NCBI GenBank assembly: GCA_017543265.1
Contig: JAFYGI010000013.1
Location: 1 to 34,424 of the forward strand
Length of the DNA stretch: 34,424 nt
Direction: 5' to 3'
Origin: Bacillota bacterium
GTDB lineage: Bacteria; Bacillota; Clostridia; Lachnospirales; CAG-274
Of the stretch, positions 15,421 to 24,491 are shown in pieces. Numbering within the stretch: position 1 is the stretch's first letter; each line of letters opens with the position of its first letter. A program made the translations under genes and the position numbers. A model generated the notes under the pieces. The model searched no databases. It worked only from the letters and a program-made list of their open reading frames with translations, and was not told where the DNA came from.

Positions 15421-15487
15421 AAAAACAGCGGATATATCTTTCCTTAACGCACAAACGATCTTCGGGGGATATATACGCTGTTTTTTT
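15421..15487 (+). terminator. Terminator hairpin B (GCGGATA family)
   Basis: AAAAACAGCG (15421-15430) pairs with CGCTGTTTTT (15476-15485), continued inward by GATATATC/GATATATA-type pairing, T run 15481-15487. Its interior (CTTTCCTT-ACG...AAACG...TCTT-GGGGG) closely matches hairpin A, including unpaired parts. Confidence 0.85.
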
Positions 15488-15561
15488 GCGGGTCTTGCCG
15501 ATGATTTGCCGCTGTTCACACAGCAATTTAAAAAATGGGAACGCCAAATCATACTGACATC

Positions 15562-15590
15562 TTGAAATAATTTTGGGTATATGATATAAT
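15562..15590 (+). promoter_or_regulatory. Sigma-A promoter of the trk-pot operon
   Basis: TTGAAA (15562-15567), 17-base spacer, TATAAT (15585-15590). The 65-base leader holds two hairpins: ATCTGT/ACAGAT (15597-15614) and AAATGCC-TT-GGCATTT (15628-15643). It is too short for a ydaO-type c-di-AMP riboswitch. Confidence 0.85.
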
Positions 15591-15660
15591 GCTACTATCT
15601 GTGTTGTAACAGATGGTATAAAACGGCAAATGCCTTGGCATTTTTGCGGGAGATAGAAAA

Positions 15661-17022
15661 ATGAAGATAATAGTTGTGGGCTGCGGCAAGGTAGGCAGCG
15701 TGCTTGCCGAGCAGCTGAATAAAGAAAATCATGAGGTAACGGTCATAGACTCCAATGCGGCAAAGCTGGAGGCCATGCTTGAAAAGCTGGATGTGCAAAG
15801 CTACATGGGCAACGGCAGCAGCTATAAGGTGCTGATGAGTGCGGGCGTAAAAAACGCCGACCTTGTAATTGCCGTAACCAGCAAGGACGAGACAAACCTT
15901 CTTTGCTGTCTTATGTCGCGCAAGGTGGGCAACTGCCACACGATAGCGCGTGTCAGGGACTTTACCTTCTATGACGAGATAAATATCATAAAGGACGAGC
16001 TGGGTCTGTCCATGTATGTAAACCCCGAGTATGAGGCGGCGCGTGAGATAGCGCGTCTTGTGCAGGTGCCGTCGGCGATGGAGCTGGACGTGTTTGCAAA
16101 GGGACGTGTAAACATGGTGGGCATAAAAATAGAGGACGGCTCCATACTGGACGGTATGCGCATAATCGATATAAGGACAAAGATAAACGAAAATATCCTT
16201 GCCTGCATAATAGAGCGCGGCGGCGATACCATCATACCCAACGGCGGCGATTTTATCAGAAAGGGCGACAATGTGTCCTTTATCGTGCCGATATTTGAAA
16301 TGACAAGGGTATTTCAGCGCATAGGCGCGGTGGTAAAGCCCATAAAAAATGTTATGATAGCGGGCGGCGGCACCGTTGCGTACTATCTGGCGGTCATGCT
16401 TAAAATGGCGCATGTAAAGGTAAAGATAATAGAGCGCGACAAAAAACGCTGTGAAATGCTCAGCGAACAGCTGTCGGACGATGCCATAATCATAAACGGC
16501 GATGCCACCGACCGCGAGCTGCTGCATGAGGAGGGCATAGAAAGCACGGATGCCTTTGTCAGCCTTACCAATATGGACGAGGAAAACATCATGCTTTCGC
16601 TTTATGCCAACGAGGTATCGCAGGCGAAGCTTATCACAAAGGTAAACAAAATAACCTTTAACAATGTTATAAAAAGCCTGCCCATAGGCAGCGTTATAAG
16701 CCCCAAAAACATTATTGCCGAGCGCATAATACGCTATGTGCGTACCTTTAAAAACACACCCGGCAGCAATGTTGAAAGTTTGTACCGCATCAACGAAAAT
16801 GTGGAGGCGATAGAGTTTAAGGTGAGCGAGCCCGTGAAAAATATCGTGGATATCCCGCTTATGGATCTTAAATTAAAAAGCGACCTTATCATCTGCTCCA
16901 TAAACCGCAAGGGCAGGGTATTCACCCCCAACGGCAAGGATACCATACAAACGGGCGATCTGGTGATAGTTGTTACCACGCACGCGGGACTTAACGATCT
17001 GAGAGAGATAGTCGAGGAATGA
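15661..17022 (+). CDS. trkA: Trk potassium uptake regulatory subunit TrkA
   Basis: A 453-residue cytoplasmic gating subunit made of two RCK halves. The first begins MKIIVVGCGKVGSVLAEQLN, a GxGxxG NAD-binding loop followed by VTVIDSN. The second starts near residue 229 (NVMIAGGGTVAYYLAVML, with IIERDKKRCEML). Each half ends in a TrkA-C-like ligand-binding segment (about 130-220 and 360-453). It forms a ring under TrkH and gates it in response to nucleotides; some TrkA-C domains bind c-di-AMP. Full length for the family. It ends 4 bases before trkH, so the two are translated from one message. Confidence 0.95.
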   Translation: MKIIVVGCGKVGSVLAEQLNKENHEVTVIDSNAAKLEAMLEKLDVQSYMGNGSSYKVLMSAGVKNADLVIAVTSKDETNLLCCLMSRKVGNCHTIARVRDFTFYDEINIIKDELGLSMYVNPEYEAAREIARLVQVPSAMELDVFAKGRVNMVGIKIEDGSILDGMRIIDIRTKINENILACIIERGGDTIIPNGGDFIRKGDNVSFIVPIFEMTRVFQRIGAVVKPIKNVMIAGGGTVAYYLAVMLKMAHVKVKIIERDKKRCEMLSEQLSDDAIIINGDATDRELLHEEGIESTDAFVSLTNMDEENIMLSLYANEVSQAKLITKVNKITFNNVIKSLPIGSVISPKNIIAERIIRYVRTFKNTPGSNVESLYRINENVEAIEFKVSEPVKNIVDIPLMDLKLKSDLIICSINRKGRVFTPNGKDTIQTGDLVIVVTTHAGLNDLREIVEE

Positions 17023-17026
17023 CAAA

Positions 17027-18469
17027 ATGAATTATGCAGTTATTTGGTATATAATCAGCTGGGTCATAAGGGTAGAGGCGCTTTTTATGCTGCTGCCCGG
17101 CATGGTCGGCCTTATCTTCGGCGAAAGGTCGGGGCTGATATTTTTCCCGCTGGCGGCGGTGTTTTATGTGCTGGGGTATCTGCTCGGCAGAAAAAAGCCC
17201 GACCGTACACGCTTTTACGCGCGTGAGGGCTTTGTGGTGGTATCGCTCAGCTGGCTGGTATTAAGTGCCGTGGGCGCTGTGCCCTTTGTTGTGAGCGGCA
17301 CCATACCGCACCCTATAGATGCCCTGTTTGAGATAGTTTCGGGCTTTACGACAACGGGCGCGAGCATACTTAACGATGTGGAGGCCATGCCGAAGGCATA
17401 TCTGTTCTGGCGCAGCTTCTCCCATTGGCTGGGCGGCATGGGTATACTGGTATTTGTGCTGGTTCTTATGCCCATTGCGGGCGGTCAGAGCATACACCTT
17501 ATCCGCGCCGAGTCCACGGGGCCGCAGGTCGGCAAGCTGCTGCCGCGTATGCAAAGGACGGCAAAATCCCTGTATCTTATGTACTTTGTGCTGTCCATAG
17601 TGCAGTTTATACTGCTGCTTTGCTTTAAAATGCCTGCCTTTGATGCGCTGTGCGATGTGTTCGGCACGGCGGGCACGGGCGGCTTTGGCGTAAGGGGCGA
17701 CAGCATGGCGGGCTACAGCGCCGCCGTACAGAATATAACCACGGTGTTTATGCTTGTTTTCGGCATAAACTTCAACTTTTTCTTCTATCTTGCCAACCTT
17801 CGCTTTCGTGCGGCCTTTGGCATAGAGGAGGTAAGGTGGTATTTTGTTATTTATATTCTGGCCTGTGCGGGCATATTTCTTAACCTTAAATTTGTGGGCG
17901 GCGAGTCCGCGCCCGACCTGCACCATATCGCCTTTCAGGTGTCGTCCGTAATGACAAGTACGGGCTATTCCACGGTGGATTTTGACAAGTGGCCCGAGTT
18001 TGCAAAGACGATACTTGTCGGCATAATGTTTACGGGTGCCTGTGCGGGCAGTACGGGCGGCGGCATAAAGGTCGCGCGTTTTGTGCTTTATGTAAAGCAG
18101 TTTAAGGTAAAGGCGGCATCGCTGCTGCACCCGCGCAGCGTAAGCGTGGTAAAAATGGACGGCCAGCGTGTGGACAGCGAGGTGCTGCACACGGCAAACA
18201 CATTTTTCTTTATATATTCGGCAATATTTGCGGTGTCTATGTTTATACTGTCGTGGGATAATATGGATTTTACCACAAACTTTACGGCGGTGGCGGCAAC
18301 GCTCAACAACATAGGCCCCGGCCTTGCGGGGGTAGGCCCCGCACGCAACTTTGCGGAGTATTCGTACCTTTCAAAGATAGTTATGATATTTGATATGCTG
18401 GCGGGCAGGCTGGAGATCTTCCCGATGCTGGTGCTTATGGCACCCGCAACATGGAAGCGCAACGGCTGA
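17027..18469 (+). CDS. trkH: Trk potassium channel subunit TrkH
   Basis: A 480-residue polytopic membrane protein of the TrkH/KtrB superfamily, with four helix-pore-helix repeats. The four selectivity-filter loops are visible: TTTGAS (about 108-113), GTAGTGGFG (near 214), TSTGYST (near 310) and LNNIGPG (near 426). It moves K+ across the cytoplasmic membrane under TrkA control. AGGAATGACAAAATG places the start immediately after trkA. The stop is only 22 bases before potA, with no terminator or promoter between. Confidence 0.95.
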   Translation: MNYAVIWYIISWVIRVEALFMLLPGMVGLIFGERSGLIFFPLAAVFYVLGYLLGRKKPDRTRFYAREGFVVVSLSWLVLSAVGAVPFVVSGTIPHPIDALFEIVSGFTTTGASILNDVEAMPKAYLFWRSFSHWLGGMGILVFVLVLMPIAGGQSIHLIRAESTGPQVGKLLPRMQRTAKSLYLMYFVLSIVQFILLLCFKMPAFDALCDVFGTAGTGGFGVRGDSMAGYSAAVQNITTVFMLVFGINFNFFFYLANLRFRAAFGIEEVRWYFVIYILACAGIFLNLKFVGGESAPDLHHIAFQVSSVMTSTGYSTVDFDKWPEFAKTILVGIMFTGACAGSTGGGIKVARFVLYVKQFKVKAASLLHPRSVSVVKMDGQRVDSEVLHTANTFFFIYSAIFAVSMFILSWDNMDFTTNFTAVAATLNNIGPGLAGVGPARNFAEYSYLSKIVMIFDMLAGRLEIFPMLVLMAPATWKRNG

Positions 18470-18491
18470 CCCCGTGTCGGAGGAATGATAG

Positions 18492-20066
18492 TTGAGAAAG
18501 CTTATTCAATTTAAAAACATAGTCAAGGAATTTGACGGACAGATAGTTTTAAAGGGCATAAACCTTGATATATACGAAAACGAGTTTGTAACGCTTCTTG
18601 GGCCGTCGGGCTGCGGCAAAACAACGCTTTTGCGCATACTGGGCGGTTTTCTGGATGCAACGGAGGGCACGGTGCTTTTTGACGGCGAAAATATCCTGCC
18701 CGTACCCGCCTACAAGCGCGAGATAAATACGGTCTTTCAGAAATATGCGCTTTTCCCGCATCTTAACGTATACGACAATATCGCCTTTGGCCTGAAAATA
18801 AAAAAGGAGCCGCGCGATATTATCGAGCAGAAGGTAATGCGTATGTTAAGGCTTGTTGGCCTTGAGGATTACGGCAAGCGTGCCGTTACCGAAATGAGCG
18901 GCGGACAGCAGCAGCGTGTGGCGATAGCGCGTGCCCTTGTGAACGAGCCGAAGGTACTGCTTCTGGACGAGCCCCTCGGTGCGCTTGACCTTAAACTGCG
19001 CAAGGAGATGCAGCTGGAGCTTAAAAAGATACAGCAGGAGGTCGGCATAACCTTTATTTTTGTTACGCACGACCAGGAGGAGGCGCTTACCATGTCCGAC
19101 AAGATAGTGGTAATGCGCTCGGGCGAGATATTGCAGATAGGCTCGCCCACGGATATATACAACGAGCCGCGCAACCGCTTTGTCGCCAACTTTATAGGCG
19201 AAAGCAATATTATCGACGGCGTTATGAAGGCCGACAGACAGGTGGTATTCGAGGACAAGGTGTTTGAGTGCGTGGATGCGGGCTTTGCCGAAAACGAGGC
19301 CGTTGAGGTGGTCATACGCCCCGAGGATCTGGATATCGTGCCCCTTAACACGGGCAAGCTGAACGGCGTGGTCAAGTCCGTGCTGTTCAAGGGCGTGCAT
19401 TACGAAACCATAGTCGAGACCCGCAGCGGTACCGCCATAACGGTCGAAATGACGGTGTCCGACAGCAAGCCAGTTGTCAATCAGGCCGCAGACGAGGAAA
19501 TGAGTGCAAACGATTTTTATCTGGATGTCACCGATATACCCGAGCTGACAAAGGCCGATATAATCGCGCGTGCCGATGCGCAGGCGTGGAAAAGCTCCAC
19601 CGAGGAGCTGGTGTCCATATCGAGGGTGGAGTATGACATAAAGGCGCAAAAGGGACGCTATCCCGTAAGCTTCCATACCGCGGCGGGCACTATGATAACC
19701 GTTGATATGATAGTGGACGACGAGAACAAGGTCGAGGCAAGCAACGAGACCATCTATGCCGTAAACATATATAAGACAATTGACGATATAAAAGAGAGCA
19801 TCGCGCTGGAGACCGACCTTAAGACATGGGCAAACGCGCAGGCGTGGACGAACGACGGTGAGGAGCACGTTGCCATAACCGATGTGGAGTATTCCTTCAG
19901 CCACGACACCATAGAAACGGGCAAGTACAAAATAACATTTAAAACACAGGGCTATGAGTATAAAATAGATACGACCGACAAGCATGAGGTAGGCGAGCGG
20001 GTAGGGCTGGACTTTACCCCAGACGACCTGCACATAATGCATAAGGAAGGGGGCGGACAGGCTTGA
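18492..20066 (+). CDS. potA: Spermidine/putrescine ABC transporter ATPase PotA with an inserted repeat domain
   Basis: 524 residues, about 150 longer than usual PotA. Residues 1-235 are a normal ATPase: Walker [11 protein letters not shown]-loop [10 protein letters not shown], signature [14 protein letters not shown], Walker [12 protein letters not shown], switch THDQEEA. A TOBE region starts near 240 (RPEDLDIVP, then [12 protein letters not shown]). It is interrupted at about 315-490 by two related units containing ADAQAW...VSISRVEYD...[10 protein letters not shown] and ANAQAW...VAITDVEYS...[10 protein letters not shown]. The expected TOBE end then resumes ([17 protein letters not shown]). 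The units resemble Ig-like adhesin repeats, odd in a cytoplasmic ATPase. The start is TTG 18492 with GGAGG upstream. Its stop overlaps potB. Confidence 0.92.
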   Translation: MRKLIQFKNIVKEFDGQIVLKGINLDIYENEFVTLLGPSGCGKTTLLRILGGFLDATEGTVLFDGENILPVPAYKREINTVFQKYALFPHLNVYDNIAFGLKIKKEPRDIIEQKVMRMLRLVGLEDYGKRAVTEMSGGQQQRVAIARALVNEPKVLLLDEPLGALDLKLRKEMQLELKKIQQEVGITFIFVTHDQEEALTMSDKIVVMRSGEILQIGSPTDIYNEPRNRFVANFIGESNIIDGVMKADRQVVFEDKVFECVDAGFAENEAVEVVIRPEDLDIVPLNTGKLNGVVKSVLFKGVHYETIVETRSGTAITVEMTVSDSKPVVNQAADEEMSANDFYLDVTDIPELTKADIIARADAQAWKSSTEELVSISRVEYDIKAQKGRYPVSFHTAAGTMITVDMIVDDENKVEASNETIYAVNIYKTIDDIKESIALETDLKTWANAQAWTNDGEEHVAITDVEYSFSHDTIETGKYKITFKTQGYEYKIDTTDKHEVGERVGLDFTPDDLHIMHKEGGGQA

Positions 20067-20896
20067 AAAGTTTCCGCAAGCTGGTATACCCCTATATCGT
20101 CTGGGCGGTAATAATGATAATCGTCCCGATGGTGATGATACTGCTTTATGCCTTTACAAAAGAGGGAAACTCGGTGCGCAATTTTATCTTTTCGCTGGAC
20201 AGCTTCAGGCGCTTTTTCAGCGACAAGGTGTTTCTGGGCGTGCTGGAGCGCTCGCTTGTGATAGCCGTGCTGACCACATTTTTTTGTGTTATACTGGGCT
20301 ATCCCGCGGCGTATGCCATGGTAAGGTCGCGCTTTAAGATACAATGGGTGCTGCTTACCACCATACCCACATGGATAAATATGCTGGTGCGCACCTACGC
20401 ATGGCGCGGCATTATGGACAACAAGGGGCTTATAAATGCCTTTTTCGGCCTGTTCGGGCTGGGACCGTTCAAAATGCTGGAGACCAACTTTGCCGTGGTG
20501 CTGGGCATGGTCTACAACTTTATACCCTTTATGATACTGCAAATTTACAACTCGCTTGAAAAACTTGACAAAAGCTATCTGGAGGCGGCCGCAGACCTTG
20601 GCGCAAACCGCGTGCAGGCCTTTTTGCGCGTAACGCTGCCCCTTAGCGCACCCGGCGTAATAAGCGGTATAACGCTTGTTTTTCTGCCTGCGGTGTCCAG
20701 CTTTTTCATACCCAAGCTTCTGGGCGGCGGACAGTATGTGCTGATAGGAAATGTTATAGAAAATCAGTTCCTTACGGCGGGCGACTGGAGCTTCGGCAGC
20801 GCCATATCGCTTATAATGGCGGTCGTTATCATTATATCCATGTATATCACAAGATATATAGATAAAAAGGTGTCTCCGGAAGGGGGCAACGGCTGA
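20063..20896 (+). CDS. potB: Spermidine/putrescine ABC transporter permease PotB
   Basis: A 277-residue membrane protein with six predicted helices, beginning [20 protein letters not shown]. It carries the ATPase-coupling EAA loop [20 protein letters not shown] and the typical PotB segment [19 protein letters not shown]. It forms the channel with PotC. The start is TTG 20063, inside the potA stop (TTGA overlap), with GGAAGGGGGCGG just upstream; no ATG fits the conserved N-terminus. Its stop overlaps the potC start by one base. Confidence 0.94.
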   Translation: MKSFRKLVYPYIVWAVIMIIVPMVMILLYAFTKEGNSVRNFIFSLDSFRRFFSDKVFLGVLERSLVIAVLTTFFCVILGYPAAYAMVRSRFKIQWVLLTTIPTWINMLVRTYAWRGIMDNKGLINAFFGLFGLGPFKMLETNFAVVLGMVYNFIPFMILQIYNSLEKLDKSYLEAAADLGANRVQAFLRVTLPLSAPGVISGITLVFLPAVSSFFIPKLLGGGQYVLIGNVIENQFLTAGDWSFGSAISLIMAVVIIISMYITRYIDKKVSPEGGNG

Positions 20897-21699
20897 TGAA
20901 GGGAAAAATACTGCGCAGACTTTATATACTGCTTATTATGGCTTTTTTCTACCTGCCCATTTTTTATACGGTGGTGTTTTCGTTTAACAGCAGCAAGTCG
21001 CTGAGCGTGTTCTCGGGCTTTTCGCTGCAATGGTACGAAAAAATGTTCCATAACAAGGACATGGTGAATTCCATTTTTTATACCGTTATCATCGCGCTGC
21101 TGGCAACACTGATATCCACCGTGGTCGGCACGGTGACGGCGATAGGCCTTTCCAAGTGCAACCGCCTTTTAAGGGCGGCGGTGGAGCAGGTGAACGACCT
21201 GCCGATAATGAACCCCGATATCGTGACCGCCATAGGGCTTTTGATGTTTTTCAGCACGCTGGCGGTGAAAAAGGGCTTTATGACGCTGCTTCTGGCGCAC
21301 GTTATGTTTTGTATACCCTATGTTATCCTAAGCATCATGCCGAAGCTGCGCTCGCTTGACCCAAACCTTATAGATGCCGCGCTCGATCTGGGCTGTACGC
21401 CCATGCAGGCCATGACAAAGGTAGTGGTGCCGCAGATAACATCGGGCATAGTTTCGGGTGCGCTGATAGCCTTTACAATGAGCTTTGACGATTTTGTCAT
21501 CAGCTATTTCGTGACCGGCAACGGCATAAACAACATATCCATCATGGTCTATACCATGTCAAAAAGGATAAATCCGTCGATAAATGCACTTTCGACCGTC
21601 ATTATTGGCATAATAACCCTGTGCCTTATAGTGATAAATGTCGTGCCCGCAGTGATCGACAGGGCAAGAAACAAATGCAGAAAGGAAACAAAAAAATGA
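20896..21699 (+). CDS. potC: Spermidine/putrescine ABC transporter permease PotC
   Basis: A 267-residue six-helix permease partner of PotB, starting [20 protein letters not shown]. Landmarks: NDLPIMNPDIVTAIGLLMFF, the EAA-type coupling loop DAALDLGCTPMQAMTKVVVP, and SFDDFVISYFVTG near the end. ATG 20896 overlaps the potB stop (TGATG). A basic tail (DRARNKCRKETKK) stays in the cytoplasm. The stop overlaps the potD ATG (ATGA). Confidence 0.94.
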   Translation: MKGKILRRLYILLIMAFFYLPIFYTVVFSFNSSKSLSVFSGFSLQWYEKMFHNKDMVNSIFYTVIIALLATLISTVVGTVTAIGLSKCNRLLRAAVEQVNDLPIMNPDIVTAIGLLMFFSTLAVKKGFMTLLLAHVMFCIPYVILSIMPKLRSLDPNLIDAALDLGCTPMQAMTKVVVPQITSGIVSGALIAFTMSFDDFVISYFVTGNGINNISIMVYTMSKRINPSINALSTVIIGIITLCLIVINVVPAVIDRARNKCRKETKK

Positions 21700-22817
21700 A
21701 AAAATTTTTATCACTTGTGCTTGCTGCCGCTATGGCAATGGGTATGTGTGCCTGCTCGCAGCAGAATGAGGGCGGCACGGCTCCCGCGCAGGATACGCCT
21801 GCGGAAAGCAGCGCGGATGCCGTGGAAAAGTACGGCTCGGATACGCTTAAACTTTACAACTGGGGCGAGTATATCGGCGAGGACGTTATCCAGAACTTTG
21901 AGCAGGAGTTTGGCGTGAATGTAATAAGCGAATACTTCGACTCAAACGAGATGATGTATACCAAGCTGCTCGCGGGCGACAGCTATGATGTGCTGGTGCC
22001 CTCCGATTATATGATAGAGCGTCTTATAAAGGAGGACCGCCTTTCGGAGCTGGATATGAGCCTTATCCCCAATATGGAGAATGTTGCGGACAGCCTTAAA
22101 ACACGCGAGTTCGACCCCGACAACAAGTATTCCGTGCCCTATTTCTGGGGAAATGTGGGTCTTGTGTACGACAAAAATGTTGTGCCCAAGGAGGAAATAG
22201 AGGAAAAGGGCTATGAGATACTGCGCGATACAAAGTACAAGGGCAATATCTATATATACGACTCCGAAAGAGATGCCTTTATGACCGCTTTCAAGGCGCT
22301 CGGCTACTCCATGAACACCGAAAACGAGGACGAGATAAACGAGGCCTTTGAATGGCTCAAGTCCATAAACGATACTATGGAGCCCGCATACGTTACCGAC
22401 GAGGTAATTGATGCAATGGCAAACGGCAACAAGGCCATTGCCGTTGTATACAGCGGTGATGCCGCATATATCCTTAACGAAAACGAGGATATGGGCTTCT
22501 GCCTGCCAAAGGAGGGCACAAACCTCTGGTCGGATGCAATGGTCATCCCAAAAAATGCGGAAAACCCCAAGCTTGCGCACGAGTTTATAAACTACATCCT
22601 TACCTATGACGCATCCTACGACAACAGCATCACCGTAGGCTACGCATCCAGCAACAAGGATGTCCTTGCAGACCTCAGCGCACAGGACGGTGAGTTTTTC
22701 GGCAACGAGGCTTATCTTCCCCGTGAGGACTACGAAAAGGACGAGATATTCCACGATAACGAGGTGCTCAAAAAGAAGCTCTCCGATCTTTGGATAAAGG
22801 TAAAGGCCGCCAACTGA
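21696..22817 (+). CDS. potD: Spermidine/putrescine-binding lipoprotein PotD
   Basis: A 373-residue periplasmic-type binding protein anchored as a lipoprotein: signal MKKFLSLVLAAAMAMGM, lipobox MCAC with lipidated C20, then an acidic/Ser linker. The mature domain begins LKLYNWGEYIGEDVIQNFEQ, the classic PotD start, and contains SEYFDSNEMMYTKLLAG, DVLVPSDYMIERL and YFWGNVGLVYD. It captures polyamines outside and delivers them to PotBC. ATG 21696 has AAAGGAAAC upstream and overlaps the potC stop; a longer frame upstream lies inside potC and lacks this logic. Last gene of the operon. Confidence 0.94.
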   Translation: MKKFLSLVLAAAMAMGMCACSQQNEGGTAPAQDTPAESSADAVEKYGSDTLKLYNWGEYIGEDVIQNFEQEFGVNVISEYFDSNEMMYTKLLAGDSYDVLVPSDYMIERLIKEDRLSELDMSLIPNMENVADSLKTREFDPDNKYSVPYFWGNVGLVYDKNVVPKEEIEEKGYEILRDTKYKGNIYIYDSERDAFMTAFKALGYSMNTENEDEINEAFEWLKSINDTMEPAYVTDEVIDAMANGNKAIAVVYSGDAAYILNENEDMGFCLPKEGTNLWSDAMVIPKNAENPKLAHEFINYILTYDASYDNSITVGYASSNKDVLADLSAQDGEFFGNEAYLPREDYEKDEIFHDNEVLKKKLSDLWIKVKAAN

Positions 22818-22862
22818 CAGGCCGATAATTCATAAAAAGTTCACAAATATAATTTTGAACAC

Positions 22863-22904
22863 GCCGAAATTTTATGTATTTAGTTACTTGAATTTCGGCT
22901 TTTT
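22863..22904 (+). terminator. Terminator of the trk-pot operon, overlapping the next promoter
   Basis: GCCGAAATT (22863-22871) pairs with AATTTCGGC (22891-22899) around a 19-base loop, with T run 22900-22904. A promoter -35 box lies on its right arm. Confidence 0.65.
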
Positions 22905-22916
22905 AAATGCTAAAAT
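22888..22916 (+). promoter_or_regulatory. Sigma-A promoter of the orphan binding-protein gene
   Basis: TTGAAT (22888-22893), 17-base spacer, TAAAAT (22911-22916). Confidence 0.7.
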
Positions 22917-22965
22917 GTAGAATTATGGGACAGAAAATTATAAAGTTTCGGAAAGGGAAATGAGA

Positions 22966-24408
22966 ATGAAGAAAAACTTACTGTTTAAACTTACGGCATT
23001 AAGCCTTGCGCTCTTTACCGCAGCAGGCATGACCGCGTGCGGAAAGCAGGCAGAGGAAGAAGTTGTTGAGGACAACAAGCCCGAAAAAATAACCATGACA
23101 TTTGATACCTGTATGACATACGACAACAATGTACAGGCCGTACTTGACAAGTACAAGGAAATGACGGGCATAGAGCTGGTGCTTAACAAGCCCGACCACG
23201 ACAAGTATTATGAAAAGGTGACACTTGCTTTTGCTGCGGGCAACGCCGATGATGTTGTCGAGATGGGTGCGGCTTACTATCCGCAGAATGCGGCAGACAG
23301 AAACCTGTGGGATATGACGGCTGCATGGAATAAGTCCGAACTTGCGGCAAGCGGCATTGTAAATGCGGAGTATGTGGACGGTCTTAAAATAGACGGCAAG
23401 CTTTACGGCTTCCCCACGGTTGCGGGCAACGGTACAGTTACCTATGTAAGAAAGGATTGGCTTGACGAGGCAGATATGGATATGCCCACTGACTATGCGG
23501 GCTTCCTTGATATGCTGCGTGCATTCAAGCAAAGGGGCAATGACGTTATCCCCCTTACGGCTGCGGGCGTACTTAACGGCGACGCACCATATGATATTTT
23601 TATGAGAGAGTTCTATCAGGATGCCACTCCCGATTTTTATCAGAAGGAGGACGGCACATGGGTAGACGGCTTCAGCGAGGACTCCATGAAGGCGGCTATG
23701 CAGCGCTTCCGTGATGCTTACGCAGAGGGTCTTATCGACCCCGATGTCGTAACAAACGACACAAAGTCCTGCCGCGAGAAGTTTAAAAACAACCTTGTCG
23801 GTGCATTCAACTACTGGGCAGGCTCCTGGGGCGCAAAGCTTGAGGACAGCGCACCCGGCAGCGAGCTTGCGGCAATGCCCGCTATCGCGGAGGTAAAAAG
23901 CACGGGCGGTTACACGGGACGTGCGCCTCTTGCAATGGTAATAAACGCAAAGGCCGAAAATCCCGAGGGTATATTTGAACACCTTATCCTTTTCTCGCAT
24001 GACGGCGGTGAGGGTCAGATGCTCTTTACACACGGCGTTGAGGGTGTACACTACACCAAAAACGAGGACGGCAGCATTACTGCAATGCCGCAGGAGGCAG
24101 ACCCCACAAAGAATATTGAAAAGGCATTCTATGCACCCGAATATTCCATCACAACATGGAGCGATCCTATGAAGCTTGACGAGCGTGTGACAAACTCGCT
24201 TAACGTATATCTTCAAAGCTGGTCCATGGCACCCGTTTCCCCCGCATCAAAGGTGCTTTCCGAAAACCAGGTAAAGATAGACGAGCTTAAAAACAGGGCA
24301 CTTGCGGATGCCCTTCACGGCAACAAGACACCCGACGAGGCAATGGAGAAGTATGTGAGCGACTCCGCGACCTACGTTGAGGCGGTACTTGCAGACCTTA
24401 GCAAATAA
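22966..24408 (+). CDS. Extracellular solute-binding lipoprotein (family 1, LplA/YtcQ-like), orphan
   Basis: 480 residues. Lipoprotein signal with lipobox MTAC (C25), then an acidic linker EEEVVED. The body resembles sugar or sugar-derivative ABC binding proteins: NVQAVLDKYKEMTGIELVLN, KLYGFPTVAGNGTVTYVRKDWLD, and a long alpha/beta C-terminal half. Start ATG 22966 is preferred because AAAGGG lies 8 bases upstream; ATG 22960 would be only a few bases from it. No permease or ATPase gene adjoins it, so it must share a transporter encoded elsewhere or act as a sensor. Ligand unknown; oligosaccharide uptake is an inference from the family. Confidence 0.85.
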   Translation: MKKNLLFKLTALSLALFTAAGMTACGKQAEEEVVEDNKPEKITMTFDTCMTYDNNVQAVLDKYKEMTGIELVLNKPDHDKYYEKVTLAFAAGNADDVVEMGAAYYPQNAADRNLWDMTAAWNKSELAASGIVNAEYVDGLKIDGKLYGFPTVAGNGTVTYVRKDWLDEADMDMPTDYAGFLDMLRAFKQRGNDVIPLTAAGVLNGDAPYDIFMREFYQDATPDFYQKEDGTWVDGFSEDSMKAAMQRFRDAYAEGLIDPDVVTNDTKSCREKFKNNLVGAFNYWAGSWGAKLEDSAPGSELAAMPAIAEVKSTGGYTGRAPLAMVINAKAENPEGIFEHLILFSHDGGEGQMLFTHGVEGVHYTKNEDGSITAMPQEADPTKNIEKAFYAPEYSITTWSDPMKLDERVTNSLNVYLQSWSMAPVSPASKVLSENQVKIDELKNRALADALHGNKTPDEAMEKYVSDSATYVEAVLADLSK

Positions 24409-24421
24409 ATAATAAAGAAAG

Positions 24422-24467
24422 AGCGGATACTTCTTTTCCCGACAGGAAAATGAGGTATCCGCTTTTT
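24422..24467. terminator. Terminator hairpin C (GCGGATA family)
   Basis: AGCGGATACTTC (24422-24433) pairs with GAGGTATCCGCT (24452-24463), and an inner stem TTTTCC/GGAAAA closes on CGACA. T run 24463-24467 on plus; interrupted T-rich stretch on minus. It serves the convergent binding-protein and hypB genes. Confidence 0.85.
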
Positions 24468-24491
24468 GTGTTTATCGCAAAGGCACGGGTT

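Noticed and set aside
15227..15552. Minus-strand frames downstream of rfbD
   Set aside because: They cross the terminator hairpin, lack ribosome binding sites and mirror rfbD codons.
15591..15660. c-di-AMP (ydaO-type) riboswitch before trkA
   Set aside because: The leader is only about 65 bases with two small hairpins and lacks room for the known two-fold symmetric structure.
15595..16527. 310-codon minus-strand frame opposite trkA
   Set aside because: Shadow of the TrkA coding sequence; no start signals.
18846..20042. 398-codon minus-strand frame opposite potA
   Set aside because: Same reason; potA is unmistakable and translationally coupled to potB.
22999..24216. 405-codon minus-strand frame opposite the binding lipoprotein
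   Set aside because: The plus-strand lipoprotein has signal peptide, lipobox and family pattern; the antisense frame has none.
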